Positions 42,616 to 51,261 of a stretch of DNA of 64,000 nucleotides are shown one piece after another. This stretch comes from an uncultured Alphaproteobacteria bacterium (GTDB lineage Bacteria; Pseudomonadota; Alphaproteobacteria; CAAHEQ01; UBA3637), in NCBI GenBank assembly GCA_934234055.1, contig CAKQGY010000008.1, positions 1 to 64,000 of the forward strand, given 5' to 3'. The notes beneath the pieces were generated by a model. It saw only the letters and a list, made by a program, of their open reading frames with translations. It had not been told where the DNA came from and made no database searches. Position 1 is the stretch's first letter. Each line of letters begins with the position of its first letter. A program made the translations under genes and the position numbers.

Positions 42616-43932
42616 TTAATTTCTCGGTTCACAGGATCCTGTATGCCAATTCACACCCACCCATTTCCAACCGCACGATTCGCACTGCGCCTGATATTTC
42701 AGTTCGGAAACCATAACTTGTTCGCAGGGTATACAAGTTGCTTCGCTGGCCGAATTGGTCTTTTTAAGTGTCCCGTCAGCTAAGGTAATTTCATCAATCC
42801 ACGATACACCCACGGTGCCGGGGGCACAATAACTTGAGAAACCGCCAAAATTTCGCCGGTTGCAATAGTGGGCCGTTTGTACAGTTTCCTCTTTGTAATT
42901 ATCTAATAAAACAGAACTGCTCCAAGTGGTTGGGACGCCAGGAGGAGTATTACATGGATAGCATTTTCCGTCTTCGCTTCTGGTTGCCAAAGGCTTATCT
43001 GGTGGGCAGTGGCATCGTCCCATCCATACCTTGGCGTCCGGATCGGCACATGACAGGGCACAACCGTATGCACCGTTGATAACACGATTCGGGCACATTT
43101 GACAATACCCCCAGTGGCCGAAATAATAATTAGCATTCGGGTCATCGCACGAGACGCATTGATTGTTTTTATAGGGGAAAGTGCCCTCGGGACAACATTG
43201 CGGGTTGCTGTCAAAACCATATTTGCCGCAGCATTTTTTGACGCCGTCCTCTTCAATCAGATCTACACCACAACAGCCACCGTTAAAGACTCGGGCGTTC
43301 AGGCAGCAACCGACCGGCGTTTTGGTATACCCCTTGGGGCAAACCAATTCACAGGTCCCTTTACTGTTGCATTTGCCGTTTTGCAGATACCATTGTTTGC
43401 AATCGGCATCCGTTTGGCACCGCTGGGATGGCATATCGCCTTTACCGGCCGTAGTGATAATTTCAAACCACATATCTACCTTTTCTTTGTCCGAGCAGGC
43501 GCCGACTTTGTCAAAGAATCCGATGTCGTTGACCATTTTCCAGCCGTCCAGGCGCGATACCATTTCTTCACAGACAGGTGTTGGAACTTCTTTTATATCC
43601 ACATAAAAGACATTTGGTTTTTCCGAGTCTGTTGAAATACCGACCGGATAGCCGCTTGGTGTATGGTCGGGATAGTCCAACAATTTTGGTGTTCCGCCGG
43701 CCAACATTTGGCCTGTGCCAAGAACTGCAAGTTCGTTGACATAACCGATTGTTGCATTAGCGCGCTGTTTATTCATCGCGTAATTAAAACCCGCGATTCC
43801 CGCGATGGTCAATACGCCCATCACAGCCAATGTTCCAAGCATTTCAACCAGACTGCGGCCCGATTCGCTGTGAAATTGTTGAATATTCTCAAAATGTTGC
43901 TTGTTGTGTTGCATCATAGGCGTTCCGTTCAT
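42616..43932 (-). CDS. Prepilin-like Cys-rich surface protein
   Basis: 438 aa. A 25-residue leader ends in Gly, followed by RSLVEMLGTLAVMGVLTIAGIAGFNY: this is a type IV prepilin site (Gly cut before Arg, Glu at mature position 5, then a hydrophobic helix). The body has about 35 cysteines in CPxGY, CCGVDL, GxCHCPPDKP and YCNRR blocks. The last ~150 residues resemble the whole Cys-rich part of the 3242-3829 protein. It should be inserted in the inner membrane by a prepilin pathway and then exposed; no pilus assembly genes are in the window. ATG 43932 follows GGAG. A ~206-nt structured leader precedes it. Confidence 0.8.
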   Translation of the reverse strand: MNGTPMMQHNKQHFENIQQFHSESGRSLVEMLGTLAVMGVLTIAGIAGFNYAMNKQRANATIGYVNELAVLGTGQMLAGGTPKLLDYPDHTPSGYPVGISTDSEKPNVFYVDIKEVPTPVCEEMVSRLDGWKMVNDIGFFDKVGACSDKEKVDMWFEIITTAGKGDMPSQRCQTDADCKQWYLQNGKCNSKGTCELVCPKGYTKTPVGCCLNARVFNGGCCGVDLIEEDGVKKCCGKYGFDSNPQCCPEGTFPYKNNQCVSCDDPNANYYFGHWGYCQMCPNRVINGAYGCALSCADPDAKVWMGRCHCPPDKPLATRSEDGKCYPCNTPPGVPTTWSSSVLLDNYKEETVQTAHYCNRRNFGGFSSYCAPGTVGVSWIDEITLADGTLKKTNSASEATCIPCEQVMVSELKYQAQCESCGWKWVGVNWHTGSCEPRN

Positions 43933-44139
43933 AAAATTTCTCCAAAAAAATATCACCTGTGGTGTAGCAGGTGACTGGAAGTTTCATAGCTATTAAAGGT
44001 AATAGTGCAGCCTATTGACCGGAAGAACCGGCTATTCAACCGCCTTCCAGTCGTTTAGACCAGAAGGGGTTTTATGCCAAAGTGTAAACTGGCAACCTTT
44101 AGAGGCTATGAACCCTCTGAGCGGACACCACCCCGCCAC
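43933..44139 (-). promoter_or_regulatory. Structured ~206-nt leader RNA with mutually exclusive stems
   Basis: On the minus strand, GACTGGAAG (44052-44044) can pair perfectly with CTTCCAGTC (43981-43973) over a 62-nt branched region. It can also pair with the upstream CTTCTGGTC (44066-44058; two G-U pairs, 5-nt loop). Other hairpins include TGCCA/TGGCA, CCGG-TTCTT-CCGG and CTATT/AATAG. A terminator hairpin ends the leader and shares two bases with the long stem. This is the layout of a riboswitch or attenuator; no known class was recognised. Confidence 0.6.
43944..43974 (-). terminator. Terminator-like hairpin just upstream of the SD of the prepilin-like gene
   Basis: A 7-bp stem (TCACCTG with CAGGTGA), 8-nt loop, then TATTTTTTT, immediately before GGAG. 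An intrinsic terminator inside the leader would stop transcription before the gene unless the RNA refolds. Confidence 0.7.
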
Positions 44140-44145
44140 GGGGAC

Positions 44146-44174
44146 AGTATATAGAATTTTATTTCCTATTGCAA
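44146..44174 (-). promoter_or_regulatory. Promoter of the prepilin-like gene and its leader
   Basis: Minus strand TTGCAA (44174-44169), 17-bp spacer, TATACT (44151-44146). It places transcription start near 44139, about 206 nt upstream of the ATG. Confidence 0.8.
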
Positions 44175-44198
44175 GCAATAATTACGATTTTTTCGGAT

Positions 44199-44225
44199 AA
44201 AAAAAATCCCCGCAAACCGAGGATT
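44199..44225 (-). terminator. Intrinsic terminator of tRNA-Glu
   Basis: An 8-bp stem (AATCCTCG with CGGGGATT, one G-U) and a T run, 3 nt after the tRNA CCA. It separates the tRNA from the prepilin-like unit. Confidence 0.8.
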
Positions 44226-44228
44226 AAA

Positions 44229-44304
44229 TGGCGACCCTAGCGAGATTCGAACTCGCGTTACCGCCGTGAAAGGGCGATGTCCTAGGCCTCTAGACGATAG
44301 GGTC
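44229..44304 (-). tRNA. tRNA-Glu (anticodon TTC)
   Basis: 76 nt with CCA. Acceptor GACCCTA pairs with TAGGGTC; anticodon loop CTTTCAC; T-arm with GTTCGAATC. Confidence 0.95.
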
Positions 44305-44322
44305 AAAAAAAGGACGAATATG

Positions 44323-44351
44323 CTTATACCCTATTTTTTTCTTTTTTGCAA
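44323..44351 (-). promoter_or_regulatory. Promoter of tRNA-Glu
   Basis: Minus strand TTGCAA (44351-44346), 17-bp A-rich spacer, TATAAG (44328-44323). Confidence 0.7.
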
Positions 44352-44430
44352 GTCTTTTTTTACAAAATAATCATATTTTTTATATTTTTAAGATTAAATA
44401 CGCATTTTGCACCATAACAACCCCCAATCT

Positions 44431-45567
44431 TTATGACTGGCCAGTCCAATTCTTCCAGACCTTCCGCACACACGACCAGAAATCATTACAGGCCTGTTGC
44501 GTATGCCCGCCGACCTTATCAAACTCCTCCAACAGTTCGCGTTGCTTGGGCGTCAGTTTGATTGGTGTTTCAACCCGAAAAACCACATATAAATCGCCAA
44601 AAGTGTCCGAATGTAATTTGGGCATACCTTTTCCTTTGATGCGATATTCCTCTCCGGTTTGCATGCCGGCATCAATGTGGACAGTCGTCCCTTTGCCATC
44701 CATAGTCGGAACAACGACATCTCCCCCCAAAGCCGCCAGAGTCATCGGAATCGGAATTTCGCAATACAAATCTGTCATATCACGCTTAAAAATGGCGTGC
44801 TCTTTCATATGCAGAAAGACATACAAATCCCCCGGCATACCCAAACCATTCAGAGAGGCATTCCCCTCACCTACCAAGCGCATCCGAACTCCTGTATCAA
44901 CGCCCCGAGGCACATTCAGTTCCAGGGTGCGACGATTTTTTAACCGACCGGTCCCATGGCATTTATCACAAGGCGTCTTTACAGTTTTACCAGCACCGTG
45001 GCAAACCGGACATTCTGTCTCCAGCGTAAAAAAGCCATTAGATTGTCGAATTGACCCCTGCCCGTTACAGGTTGGACACGTGATTAAATCCTGTCCTCCA
45101 TGACCATCACATTTATCACACTTGACATAAGTCTCTACGACAACCTTTTTCTTGCCCCCGAAATAAGCATCTTCAAAGGTAATATCCAAATCAGCGCGAA
45201 TATCCTCGCCTCGATGAACATCCGTATGTTTAGGGCGGCGTGTATTACCGAACACATTAAAGACTTCTTCAAAAATATTTTCAAAGCCACCATTGCCAAA
45301 ATCAAAATTATGAAAACGACCACTGTTACCACCGGCCATACCACTGGTATACGCATCATGTCCATAACGATCATAGGCGGCCCGTTTTTGACCGTCTTTC
45401 AATACCTCATAGGCTTCATTCAAAAGCTTAAACTGTTTTTCGGCTTCTTTATCATTCGGGTGATAGTCCGGGTGGCACTCTTTGGCCTTGACACGAAAAG
45501 CGCGTTTAATTTCATCAAACGACGCTGTTTGGGACACACCTAATACTTCGTAATATGTCTGATTCAA
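44431..45567 (-). CDS. dnaJ: Chaperone DnaJ
   Basis: 378 aa. J domain with HPD (KECHPDYHPND), Gly/Phe-rich linker, four zinc motifs (CDKCDGHG, CPTCNGQG, CPVCHGAG, CDKCHGTG) and the C-terminal substrate domain. It stimulates DnaK ATPase and delivers substrates. The start is uncertain: TTG at 45567 has AGGTGG 5 nt upstream and gives the usual short lead into YYEVLGV; GTG at 45576 is possible. A rare TTG start would reduce DnaJ relative to DnaK. Confidence 0.94.
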   Translation of the reverse strand: MNQTYYEVLGVSQTASFDEIKRAFRVKAKECHPDYHPNDKEAEKQFKLLNEAYEVLKDGQKRAAYDRYGHDAYTSGMAGGNSGRFHNFDFGNGGFENIFEEVFNVFGNTRRPKHTDVHRGEDIRADLDITFEDAYFGGKKKVVVETYVKCDKCDGHGGQDLITCPTCNGQGSIRQSNGFFTLETECPVCHGAGKTVKTPCDKCHGTGRLKNRRTLELNVPRGVDTGVRMRLVGEGNASLNGLGMPGDLYVFLHMKEHAIFKRDMTDLYCEIPIPMTLAALGGDVVVPTMDGKGTTVHIDAGMQTGEEYRIKGKGMPKLHSDTFGDLYVVFRVETPIKLTPKQRELLEEFDKVGGHTQQACNDFWSCVRKVWKNWTGQS

Positions 45568-45624
45568 TTTACCCACCTGTTTTGTTTTTCGGCGCCCTCC
45601 TTACTCGCTTCCCAAACAAAGTCA

Positions 45625-45650
45625 GGCGGACAACCGGTAAGTTGTCCGCC
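45625..45650 (-). other. 10-bp perfect hairpin between dnaK and dnaJ
   Basis: GGCGGACAAC and GTTGTCCGCC with a 6-nt loop, no T run. It may be an RNA-processing or stability signal that lowers dnaJ expression relative to dnaK. Confidence 0.6.
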
Positions 45651-45659
45651 CTGTTACAC

Positions 45660-47573
45660 TTACTTCTTAACTTCCTCAAAATCGGCATCAACAACCGTGT
45701 CGTCTTCTTTCTTTTCATCAGCACTCGGTTGTTCCGAACCGGCATCAGTAGCACCGGCCGGTGTATCGCCTTGTTGTTTATACATGGCTTCACCCATTTT
45801 CATAGAAGCTTGCATTAAGATTTCGGTCTTTTCTTTGATTTTAGCACAGTCATCACTTTCCAATACATCTTTCAGATCTTGGATCGCTTTTTCAATTGCT
45901 TCTTTATCCGCAGCAGGAACGCGGCTGCTGTTTTCTTTCAAAGTCTTTTCCGTTGTGTGTATCAAAGCATCAGCATGATTACGCGCTTCGATCGTTTCTT
46001 TTATCTTTTTGTCCTCTTCGGCATGGGCTTCGGCATCTTTGACCATTTGCTCAATATCCGAATCCTTTAATCCGCCCGAAGCCTGAATGCGAATATTTTG
46101 CTCCTTGCCGGTTGCTTTATCCTTAGCCGATACATTCACGATACCGTTTGCATCAATATCAAAGCTGACCTCAATTTGAGGCATACCGCGTGGTGCCGGC
46201 GGAATACCCACCAAGTCAAATTGCCCCAGCAACTTGTTATCACGTGCCATTTCACGCTCCCCTTGAAAGACACGAATTGTCACAGCCGTCTGACCATCTT
46301 CGGCCGTAGAAAACACTTGAGATTTTTTGGTTGGGATTGTTGTATTCCGATCAATCAAGCGCGTAAAAACACCACCCAATGTTTCAATTCCCAAAGACAG
46401 TGGCGTCACATCAAGCAACAACACATCTTTCACATCACCCTTTAAGACGCCCCCTTGAATAGCGGCACCTGTAGCCACCACCTCATCAGGATTGACACCT
46501 TTATGCGGTTCTTTACCAAAGAATTTTTTAACAATTTCTTGAACCTTGGGCATACGGGTCATACCGCCCACCAGAATCACTTCATCAACTTGATTCTTGG
46601 ACAGACCGGCATCTTTCAAAGCTTTTTCCATCGGGCCTTTTGTCCGTTCCAGCAAGTCTTCACACAGGCTTTCCAGTTTAGCCCGTGTCAACGATACATT
46701 TAAGTGTTTCGGACCTGTCGCATCGGCTGTAATAAACGGCAAATTAATGTCCGTCTGTTGTGCACTGGACAGTTCGATCTTGGCCTTTTCAGCGGCCTCT
46801 TTTAACCGTTGCAGAGCCATACGATCCTGACGCAAGTCAATGCCGTTTTCTTTTTTGAACTCATCGGCCAAATAATCCATAATACGGGCATCAAAGTCTT
46901 CACCACCCAAGAAAGTATCTCCGTTTGTGGATTTCACTTCAAACACACCGTCACCGATTTCCAAAATGGACACATCAAAAGTCCCACCGCCCAAGTCATA
47001 AACTGCGATGATACCGGATTTTTTCTGATCCATACCATAGGCCAAAGCGGCTGCCGTCGGCTCGTTAATAATCCGAAGCACTTCCAAGCCGGCGATCTTA
47101 CCGGCATCTTTTGTTGCCTGGCGTTGCGAATCGTCAAAGTAAGCCGGCACCGTAATAATAGCCTGTGTCACTTTTTCGCCTAAATAACTTTCGGCGTCTT
47201 CTTTCATCTTTTGCAACACAAAAGCAGAGATCTGGCTGGGGGCATACTTTTTGCCATGCACTTCCACCCAAGCATCACCATTATCACTGCTGATGATATG
47301 ATAGGGAACCATACCCTTGTCTTTTTCCACCATTTTATCGTCAAAACGACGGCCAATTAACCGTTTAATGGAAAATAACGTGCCTTCAGGATTTGTCACT
47401 GCCTGCCGCTTGGCCGGTTGTCCGACCAAACGCTCGCCTTTGGTGGTAAACGCCACCATAGAGGGGGTGGTTCGCGCCCCCTCACGATTTTCCAAAACCT
47501 TCGGGTCTTTACCGTCCATAATACACATACATGAGTTTGTTGTTCCTAAGTCAATACCAAGTATTTTAGACAT
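45660..47573 (-). CDS. dnaK: Chaperone DnaK (Hsp70)
   Basis: 637 aa. GIDLGTTNSCM phosphate loop, AYGMDQKKSGIIAVYDLGGGTFDVSI, VGGMTRMPKVQ, and C-terminal acidic lid ending DDTVVDADFEEVKK. It folds proteins with DnaJ and GrpE. ATG 47573 follows GAAGGAG; the longer ORF start has none. Confidence 0.98.
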   Translation of the reverse strand: MSKILGIDLGTTNSCMCIMDGKDPKVLENREGARTTPSMVAFTTKGERLVGQPAKRQAVTNPEGTLFSIKRLIGRRFDDKMVEKDKGMVPYHIISSDNGDAWVEVHGKKYAPSQISAFVLQKMKEDAESYLGEKVTQAIITVPAYFDDSQRQATKDAGKIAGLEVLRIINEPTAAALAYGMDQKKSGIIAVYDLGGGTFDVSILEIGDGVFEVKSTNGDTFLGGEDFDARIMDYLADEFKKENGIDLRQDRMALQRLKEAAEKAKIELSSAQQTDINLPFITADATGPKHLNVSLTRAKLESLCEDLLERTKGPMEKALKDAGLSKNQVDEVILVGGMTRMPKVQEIVKKFFGKEPHKGVNPDEVVATGAAIQGGVLKGDVKDVLLLDVTPLSLGIETLGGVFTRLIDRNTTIPTKKSQVFSTAEDGQTAVTIRVFQGEREMARDNKLLGQFDLVGIPPAPRGMPQIEVSFDIDANGIVNVSAKDKATGKEQNIRIQASGGLKDSDIEQMVKDAEAHAEEDKKIKETIEARNHADALIHTTEKTLKENSSRVPAADKEAIEKAIQDLKDVLESDDCAKIKEKTEILMQASMKMGEAMYKQQGDTPAGATDAGSEQPSADEKKEDDTVVDADFEEVKK

Positions 47574-47617
47574 ATTTTTTTCTCCTTCGTTAATCTCTAA
47601 AAACAACTGATGTGCAG

Positions 47618-47646
47618 TATATAGGGCATATCATCGTATTTTGCAA
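47618..47646 (-). promoter_or_regulatory. Promoter of dnaK-dnaJ
   Basis: Minus strand TTGCAA (47646-47641), 17-bp spacer, TATATA (47623-47618). The -10 region also reads CCCTATATA, close to the sigma32 -10 of Alphaproteobacteria, so heat-shock sigma could use it too. No CIRCE dyad was seen. Confidence 0.65.
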
Positions 47647-47666
47647 CACCTCTTGAATAATTTTTC

Positions 47667-47695
47667 TTTACTTTCATATTTTTTTTCGCTAGACT
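47667..47695 (+). promoter_or_regulatory. Possible promoter of the diguanylate cyclase gene
   Basis: TTTACT (47667-47672), 17-bp spacer, TAGACT (47690-47695), 30 nt before the ATG. Confidence 0.45.
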
Positions 47696-47724
47696 AGTCA
47701 AAAGAGTAAAGGAAACAATTAAAA

Positions 47725-49374
47725 ATGAGCCAACTTCTTGGATACTATAATGCAATAGAAACCGCTTTAACACCGTATTGGGCAGAATTAATCGGGGCTT
47801 TTTTAATGGCCGCCATGATCAACCTGATCAATATAAAGGGATCTCAACGCGACAGTTTTAACCTGATCAGTTTCGGGTTTTATACCTTAATCGCGCGAGA
47901 TTTATTTCAAGCCTTTCAAAATATGGCTCAATCTCTTGCGCCGTCTTTGCTGGTTCCACCTTCCTATGGGCAACATATCTTTGGCGCTCTGACGGCTTTG
48001 GTGGCGGCAACTTTTTTAACCGGTGCATTCAAGAATCTGAAATTCTATTTTTCGCCGATTGCTATGGTTGTTATACTGGGAGCCGGTTTATTCGGATTGA
48101 CCTTACTCCCAAACACAACGCGTGAAGTCATTACATTCAAGTTATATCAACCTTTGATCTATGTGGCTTTCCCGATGTTGGTGCTAAGCTTATCGTTCTA
48201 TTTCAACAGCACCACCCGACGTAATCGGACTTTACGTTCGGTTGGAAATGGCTTTATTATTTTAACTATTTGTTACAGCTATCAATTCTTTGATGTGCTT
48301 GAAAACATTCAACAAATCGTAATACTGGGATATATGATGGCGATTGTTTTATCGCTGGCAGCCCAGATTCAATTTTTGAATCTTTACAGTGCACAACTGG
48401 AAAAGAAATTGGAAAGCGAAGAGCGCAGTAAGCGCGAAGTATGGGAGATTTCACCGTTTCCGATTGTAATTTCTCGTTTAAGGGATGATACGATATTATA
48501 TATGAATCCGGGGGCAATGCAAATTTTGGGGGTTGATAAAGCCGAGGTTTTCTCTTACCCGCTGAGCAGCTATTTTGTGGATTCGCAAAAGAAAAATGAT
48601 TTGCTGGAACAGGTGCGACAATTTCAGATCGTTAAATCCTTTGAGGTTCAAGTTCAACACCCGCAAAAAGGCAATCCGTTTTGGATTGATATGACGACTC
48701 GGACAACGGACTGGAATGAGGAAATTGTCCTGTTTACAACCTTTAAGGACGTCACAGAGCAGAAAAAAATCGCCCGTATTTTGAAAGAGCAAGCATCAAC
48801 TGATCCCCTGACAGGTCTGTATAACCGCAGGCAATTTGAGATTCTGGCTAATCAATCTTTGCAAATTGCGCGACGTTATGATACACCGTTCACTATCGGT
48901 ATGGTGGACATTGACTTTTTCAAAAAAGTCAATGATACTTATGGACATGAGGCCGGTGATAGAGTGCTTCAAAATCTGGCTAATACGATGAAAGATACCT
49001 TGCGCAAGTCTGATGTCGTTGCACGTTACGGCGGGGAAGAATTCGTTATTTTCTTTGCGCAATCCAATCAGGACGAAGCACGAATCGCTGCCGAGCATGT
49101 TCGCGAAGCAGCTGCATGTATGAGCACGGTGATTGACGGCAAAGTGATCCCGATTACTATCAGCATCGGCATTTCGGATTGCAAACCAATCGGTCTGGAG
49201 GCTCTGATCAAGCAAGCCGATGATTCGCTGTATGCCTCTAAAAAGAACGGACGCAATCGTGTCACTTTGTTTTCGGAAATTGCAACACCAAAAACCGAAG
49301 AAACAAAACTAAAAGCCGTTTCGGAAGATCAACCCAATAAAGCCAAGACAAATGAACCGACCGATGCAAATTGA
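47725..49374 (+). CDS. Membrane PAS-GGDEF diguanylate cyclase
   Basis: 549 aa. Seven or so N-terminal membrane helices (about 15-215), a PAS-like sensor segment (about 225-345) and a GGDEF domain (about 365-520) with the active motif GGEEF. RKSD lies five residues before it, the inhibitory site (RxxD) for product feedback. It should make c-di-GMP from GTP in response to an unknown signal. Its 3' end overlaps the FtsB-like gene by 23 bp. There is no EAL domain. Confidence 0.93.
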   Translation: MSQLLGYYNAIETALTPYWAELIGAFLMAAMINLINIKGSQRDSFNLISFGFYTLIARDLFQAFQNMAQSLAPSLLVPPSYGQHIFGALTALVAATFLTGAFKNLKFYFSPIAMVVILGAGLFGLTLLPNTTREVITFKLYQPLIYVAFPMLVLSLSFYFNSTTRRNRTLRSVGNGFIILTICYSYQFFDVLENIQQIVILGYMMAIVLSLAAQIQFLNLYSAQLEKKLESEERSKREVWEISPFPIVISRLRDDTILYMNPGAMQILGVDKAEVFSYPLSSYFVDSQKKNDLLEQVRQFQIVKSFEVQVQHPQKGNPFWIDMTTRTTDWNEEIVLFTTFKDVTEQKKIARILKEQASTDPLTGLYNRRQFEILANQSLQIARRYDTPFTIGMVDIDFFKKVNDTYGHEAGDRVLQNLANTMKDTLRKSDVVARYGGEEFVIFFAQSNQDEARIAAEHVREAAACMSTVIDGKVIPITISIGISDCKPIGLEALIKQADDSLYASKKNGRNRVTLFSEIATPKTEETKLKAVSEDQPNKAKTNEPTDAN

Positions 49375-49669
49375 CATAAACAAATCGTGCCTGTTTCCGG
49401 CACTCTTTTTGATAATTACCCTATACTTTGCATACCACAGCATTCAAGGAGCGCGCGGTTATCGCCGTTTAAATCAAGTGCGCCAAGAAATTATCTTGGC
49501 CCAGCAAATAGCAAACCAGACACGGATTCGCAAGGAATTATTGGAAACAAAGGTGAGCGCATTGGCACCCGATTCGCTTGATTTGGATCAATTGGAAGAA
49601 TCGGCTCTCAGAACCTTAAATATGGGCAGAAAAGAGGATTTTATTTTACTCGCGCCCACCACGGACTAA
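49352..49669 (+). CDS. FtsB/DivIC-like septum protein
   Basis: 105 aa. One membrane helix (about residues 14-30, LFPALFLIITLYFAYHS) followed by a coiled coil (about 35-75) and a short C-terminal region, the FtsB/DivIC layout (GARGYRRLNQVRQEI...). It probably joins FtsL and FtsQ at the division site. The start is uncertain: ATG 49352 or 49364, neither with a clear SD site, so it may be translationally coupled to the preceding gene. Confidence 0.7.
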   Translation: MNRPMQIDINKSCLFPALFLIITLYFAYHSIQGARGYRRLNQVRQEIILAQQIANQTRIRKELLETKVSALAPDSLDLDQLEESALRTLNMGRKEDFILLAPTTD

Positions 49670-50029
49670 ACGTGTCCATAGTTGACTGATTTCAGATTTT
49701 AAGGCTTGTTTGAGCAAATCTTTCTCAGCTTGATATGTTTGGCTCAATTCCTGCTGAACAGCCCGATTGTCTTTTTCCTGATATGTTTGTAAAAAAGTAT
49801 CCATAGCCAACTTTTTGTCCCGATACGAAAATGGTGACAGCGTCATTTGATAGTGCTCATAGCAAATCCATTTTCCTTTATCAAAGCCGATATAGCCCAA
49901 TGAAACCACCTGATACATTTCAATTCCCTGTTCCTTGGCATATTGAAAATGAATGGTTTCTTTGTCCCAAACCAGGGCTTGTTTTACCAATCCCCTTCCC
50001 CGATAAACCAAATAGCGAATATGTTTCAT
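49646..50029 (-). CDS. Hypothetical protein coupled to ampG
   Basis: 127 aa starting MKHIRYLVYRGR. It is rich in aromatic and charged residues with a C-terminal coiled-coil-like region (about 80-125, rich in Gln, Glu and Lys). No signal peptide or membrane segment was seen and no family was recognised. GGAGG lies 11 nt before ATG 50029, which overlaps the ampG stop (ATGA). The longer frame upstream is a shadow of ampG. It overlaps the convergent FtsB-like gene by 24 bp. Confidence 0.6.
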   Translation of the reverse strand: MKHIRYLVYRGRGLVKQALVWDKETIHFQYAKEQGIEMYQVVSLGYIGFDKGKWICYEHYQMTLSPFSYRDKKLAMDTFLQTYQEKDNRAVQQELSQTYQAEKDLLKQALKSEISQLWTRLVRGGRE

Positions 50030-51261
50030 GACGTTAAAAACCTCCTGCTCATCAACAGAATCATCAGGGCCGGAATCATCATAACACCTGTCAGGAAAAA
50101 GAACGTCGGCCAACCCAGATACTGCGCCAAAATTCCACCCCCTGCCCCGAACAAAGTCAGGGGAATCATAGTTAAAGCATTCAGAAAACTGTATTGTGTG
50201 GCCGAAAAGCGACGCGAACACATTTGGGACAAGAAAACCGTCCAAACGGCGCCCCCCATTCCGCCTACGATATTATCAAATATAATGACCAAAGCAAACA
50301 ATTGAACATTAGGGCCGACTGTTGCCAGACCTGCAAAAGCCAAGCTTGTCAAAATTTCCACGAATCCTAATATGATCAATAGCTTTTTAATGGGAAGTTT
50401 ATCCAAAACGACCCCTCCCAACATAATCCCGATTGTGGTAATAACCGATCCGAATGTGGCCGAAACCAAAGAAATCTGCACTTTGGTAAAACCGATATCG
50501 TAATAGAACGGATAAGCCATTTTGCCCAGCATACCGTTACACAGTTTATAAAGCACGATAAACACGCATAACAGCAGCAGATTTCGTCGTGAGACAAGAT
50601 CCATAAACGGGTCTGCCACCATCGTCTTAAAGCTGGTCGGAACAATGGGGCGCTTCGGCTCCTGAATAAATTGCACCGACAGAATACCCATTATAATCAT
50701 CGCCATAGATATCCGATAAACCCAATTCCACGGCATCCACGCCGACAGGGCAATCATACCTGCCGTTGCAGCAAAATAGCCGATTCGTGTACCCAGCTGG
50801 AATAAAACTGTTCCTTTTTTCAAGCCTTCACCGTTCAGCGTATCGATACGCAGGGAATCAACGGTCATCTCTTGACTGGCCGCGCAGGTAGAAATCACCA
50901 AGCAGGTCCAAAATAAAGCCTTTGTATCTTGCACCGGATCCAGTGTTGATATAAAGCACAGACCCATCAAAATCCCTAATTGAAACAGCAAGCACCAAAA
51001 TTTCTTTTGCCCAAAACCACACCCGACACTCAAATCTATCCGATCCACAAACGGTGCCCATAGAAATTTCAAGCTATACGGCAGTGTTACAAGGGCAAAC
51101 AGGCCAACTTTTGTTAAATCCAAACCAACCGATGTTGTCCACAACATCAACAGACCACCCATCAGGTTAATAGGCGCCTGCACCGAGATACCCAGTCCGA
51201 AAAACGGCAAGATACTTTTTTGAAAATACGCCCGACAGTTTTTCAAACAGGTCAATCTCAT
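50026..51261 (-). CDS. ampG: AmpG-like muropeptide permease (MFS)
   Basis: 411 aa, about 12 membrane helices. The family motif LPYSLKFLWAPFVDR (about 60-75) and SQEMTVDSLRIDTL (the D-A-lRxE-type loop) fit AmpG. It takes up cell-wall breakdown products (GlcNAc-anhMurNAc peptides) for recycling, consistent with the several lytic transglycosylases in this window. It immediately follows typA (0 bp gap). Confidence 0.88.
   Translation of the reverse strand: MRLTCLKNCRAYFQKSILPFFGLGISVQAPINLMGGLLMLWTTSVGLDLTKVGLFALVTLPYSLKFLWAPFVDRIDLSVGCGFGQKKFWCLLFQLGILMGLCFISTLDPVQDTKALFWTCLVISTCAASQEMTVDSLRIDTLNGEGLKKGTVLFQLGTRIGYFAATAGMIALSAWMPWNWVYRISMAMIIMGILSVQFIQEPKRPIVPTSFKTMVADPFMDLVSRRNLLLLCVFIVLYKLCNGMLGKMAYPFYYDIGFTKVQISLVSATFGSVITTIGIMLGGVVLDKLPIKKLLIILGFVEILTSLAFAGLATVGPNVQLFALVIIFDNIVGGMGGAVWTVFLSQMCSRRFSATQYSFLNALTMIPLTLFGAGGGILAQYLGWPTFFFLTGVMMIPALMILLMSRRFLTS

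Noticed and set aside
43973..44052. tRNA-like reading of the leader: GACTGGA...TCCAGTC followed by A-CC looks like an acceptor stem
   Set aside because: No T-loop, D-loop or anticodon arm of proper size can be drawn; the perfect stem is better explained as part of a branched regulatory leader.
43933..44139. Known riboswitch class (c-di-GMP-I/GEMM, TPP, cobalamin, ydaO) in the leader
   Set aside because: None of the conserved core sequences of these classes could be found by eye.
47607..47700. CIRCE element upstream of dnaK
   Set aside because: The inverted repeat TTAGCACTC-N9-GAGTGCTAA is absent.
49646..50245. Longer 199-codon version of the hypothetical protein downstream of ampG
   Set aside because: Its first 72 codons overlap ampG in another frame; the ATG at 50029 with GGAGG upstream and an ATGA overlap is the better start.
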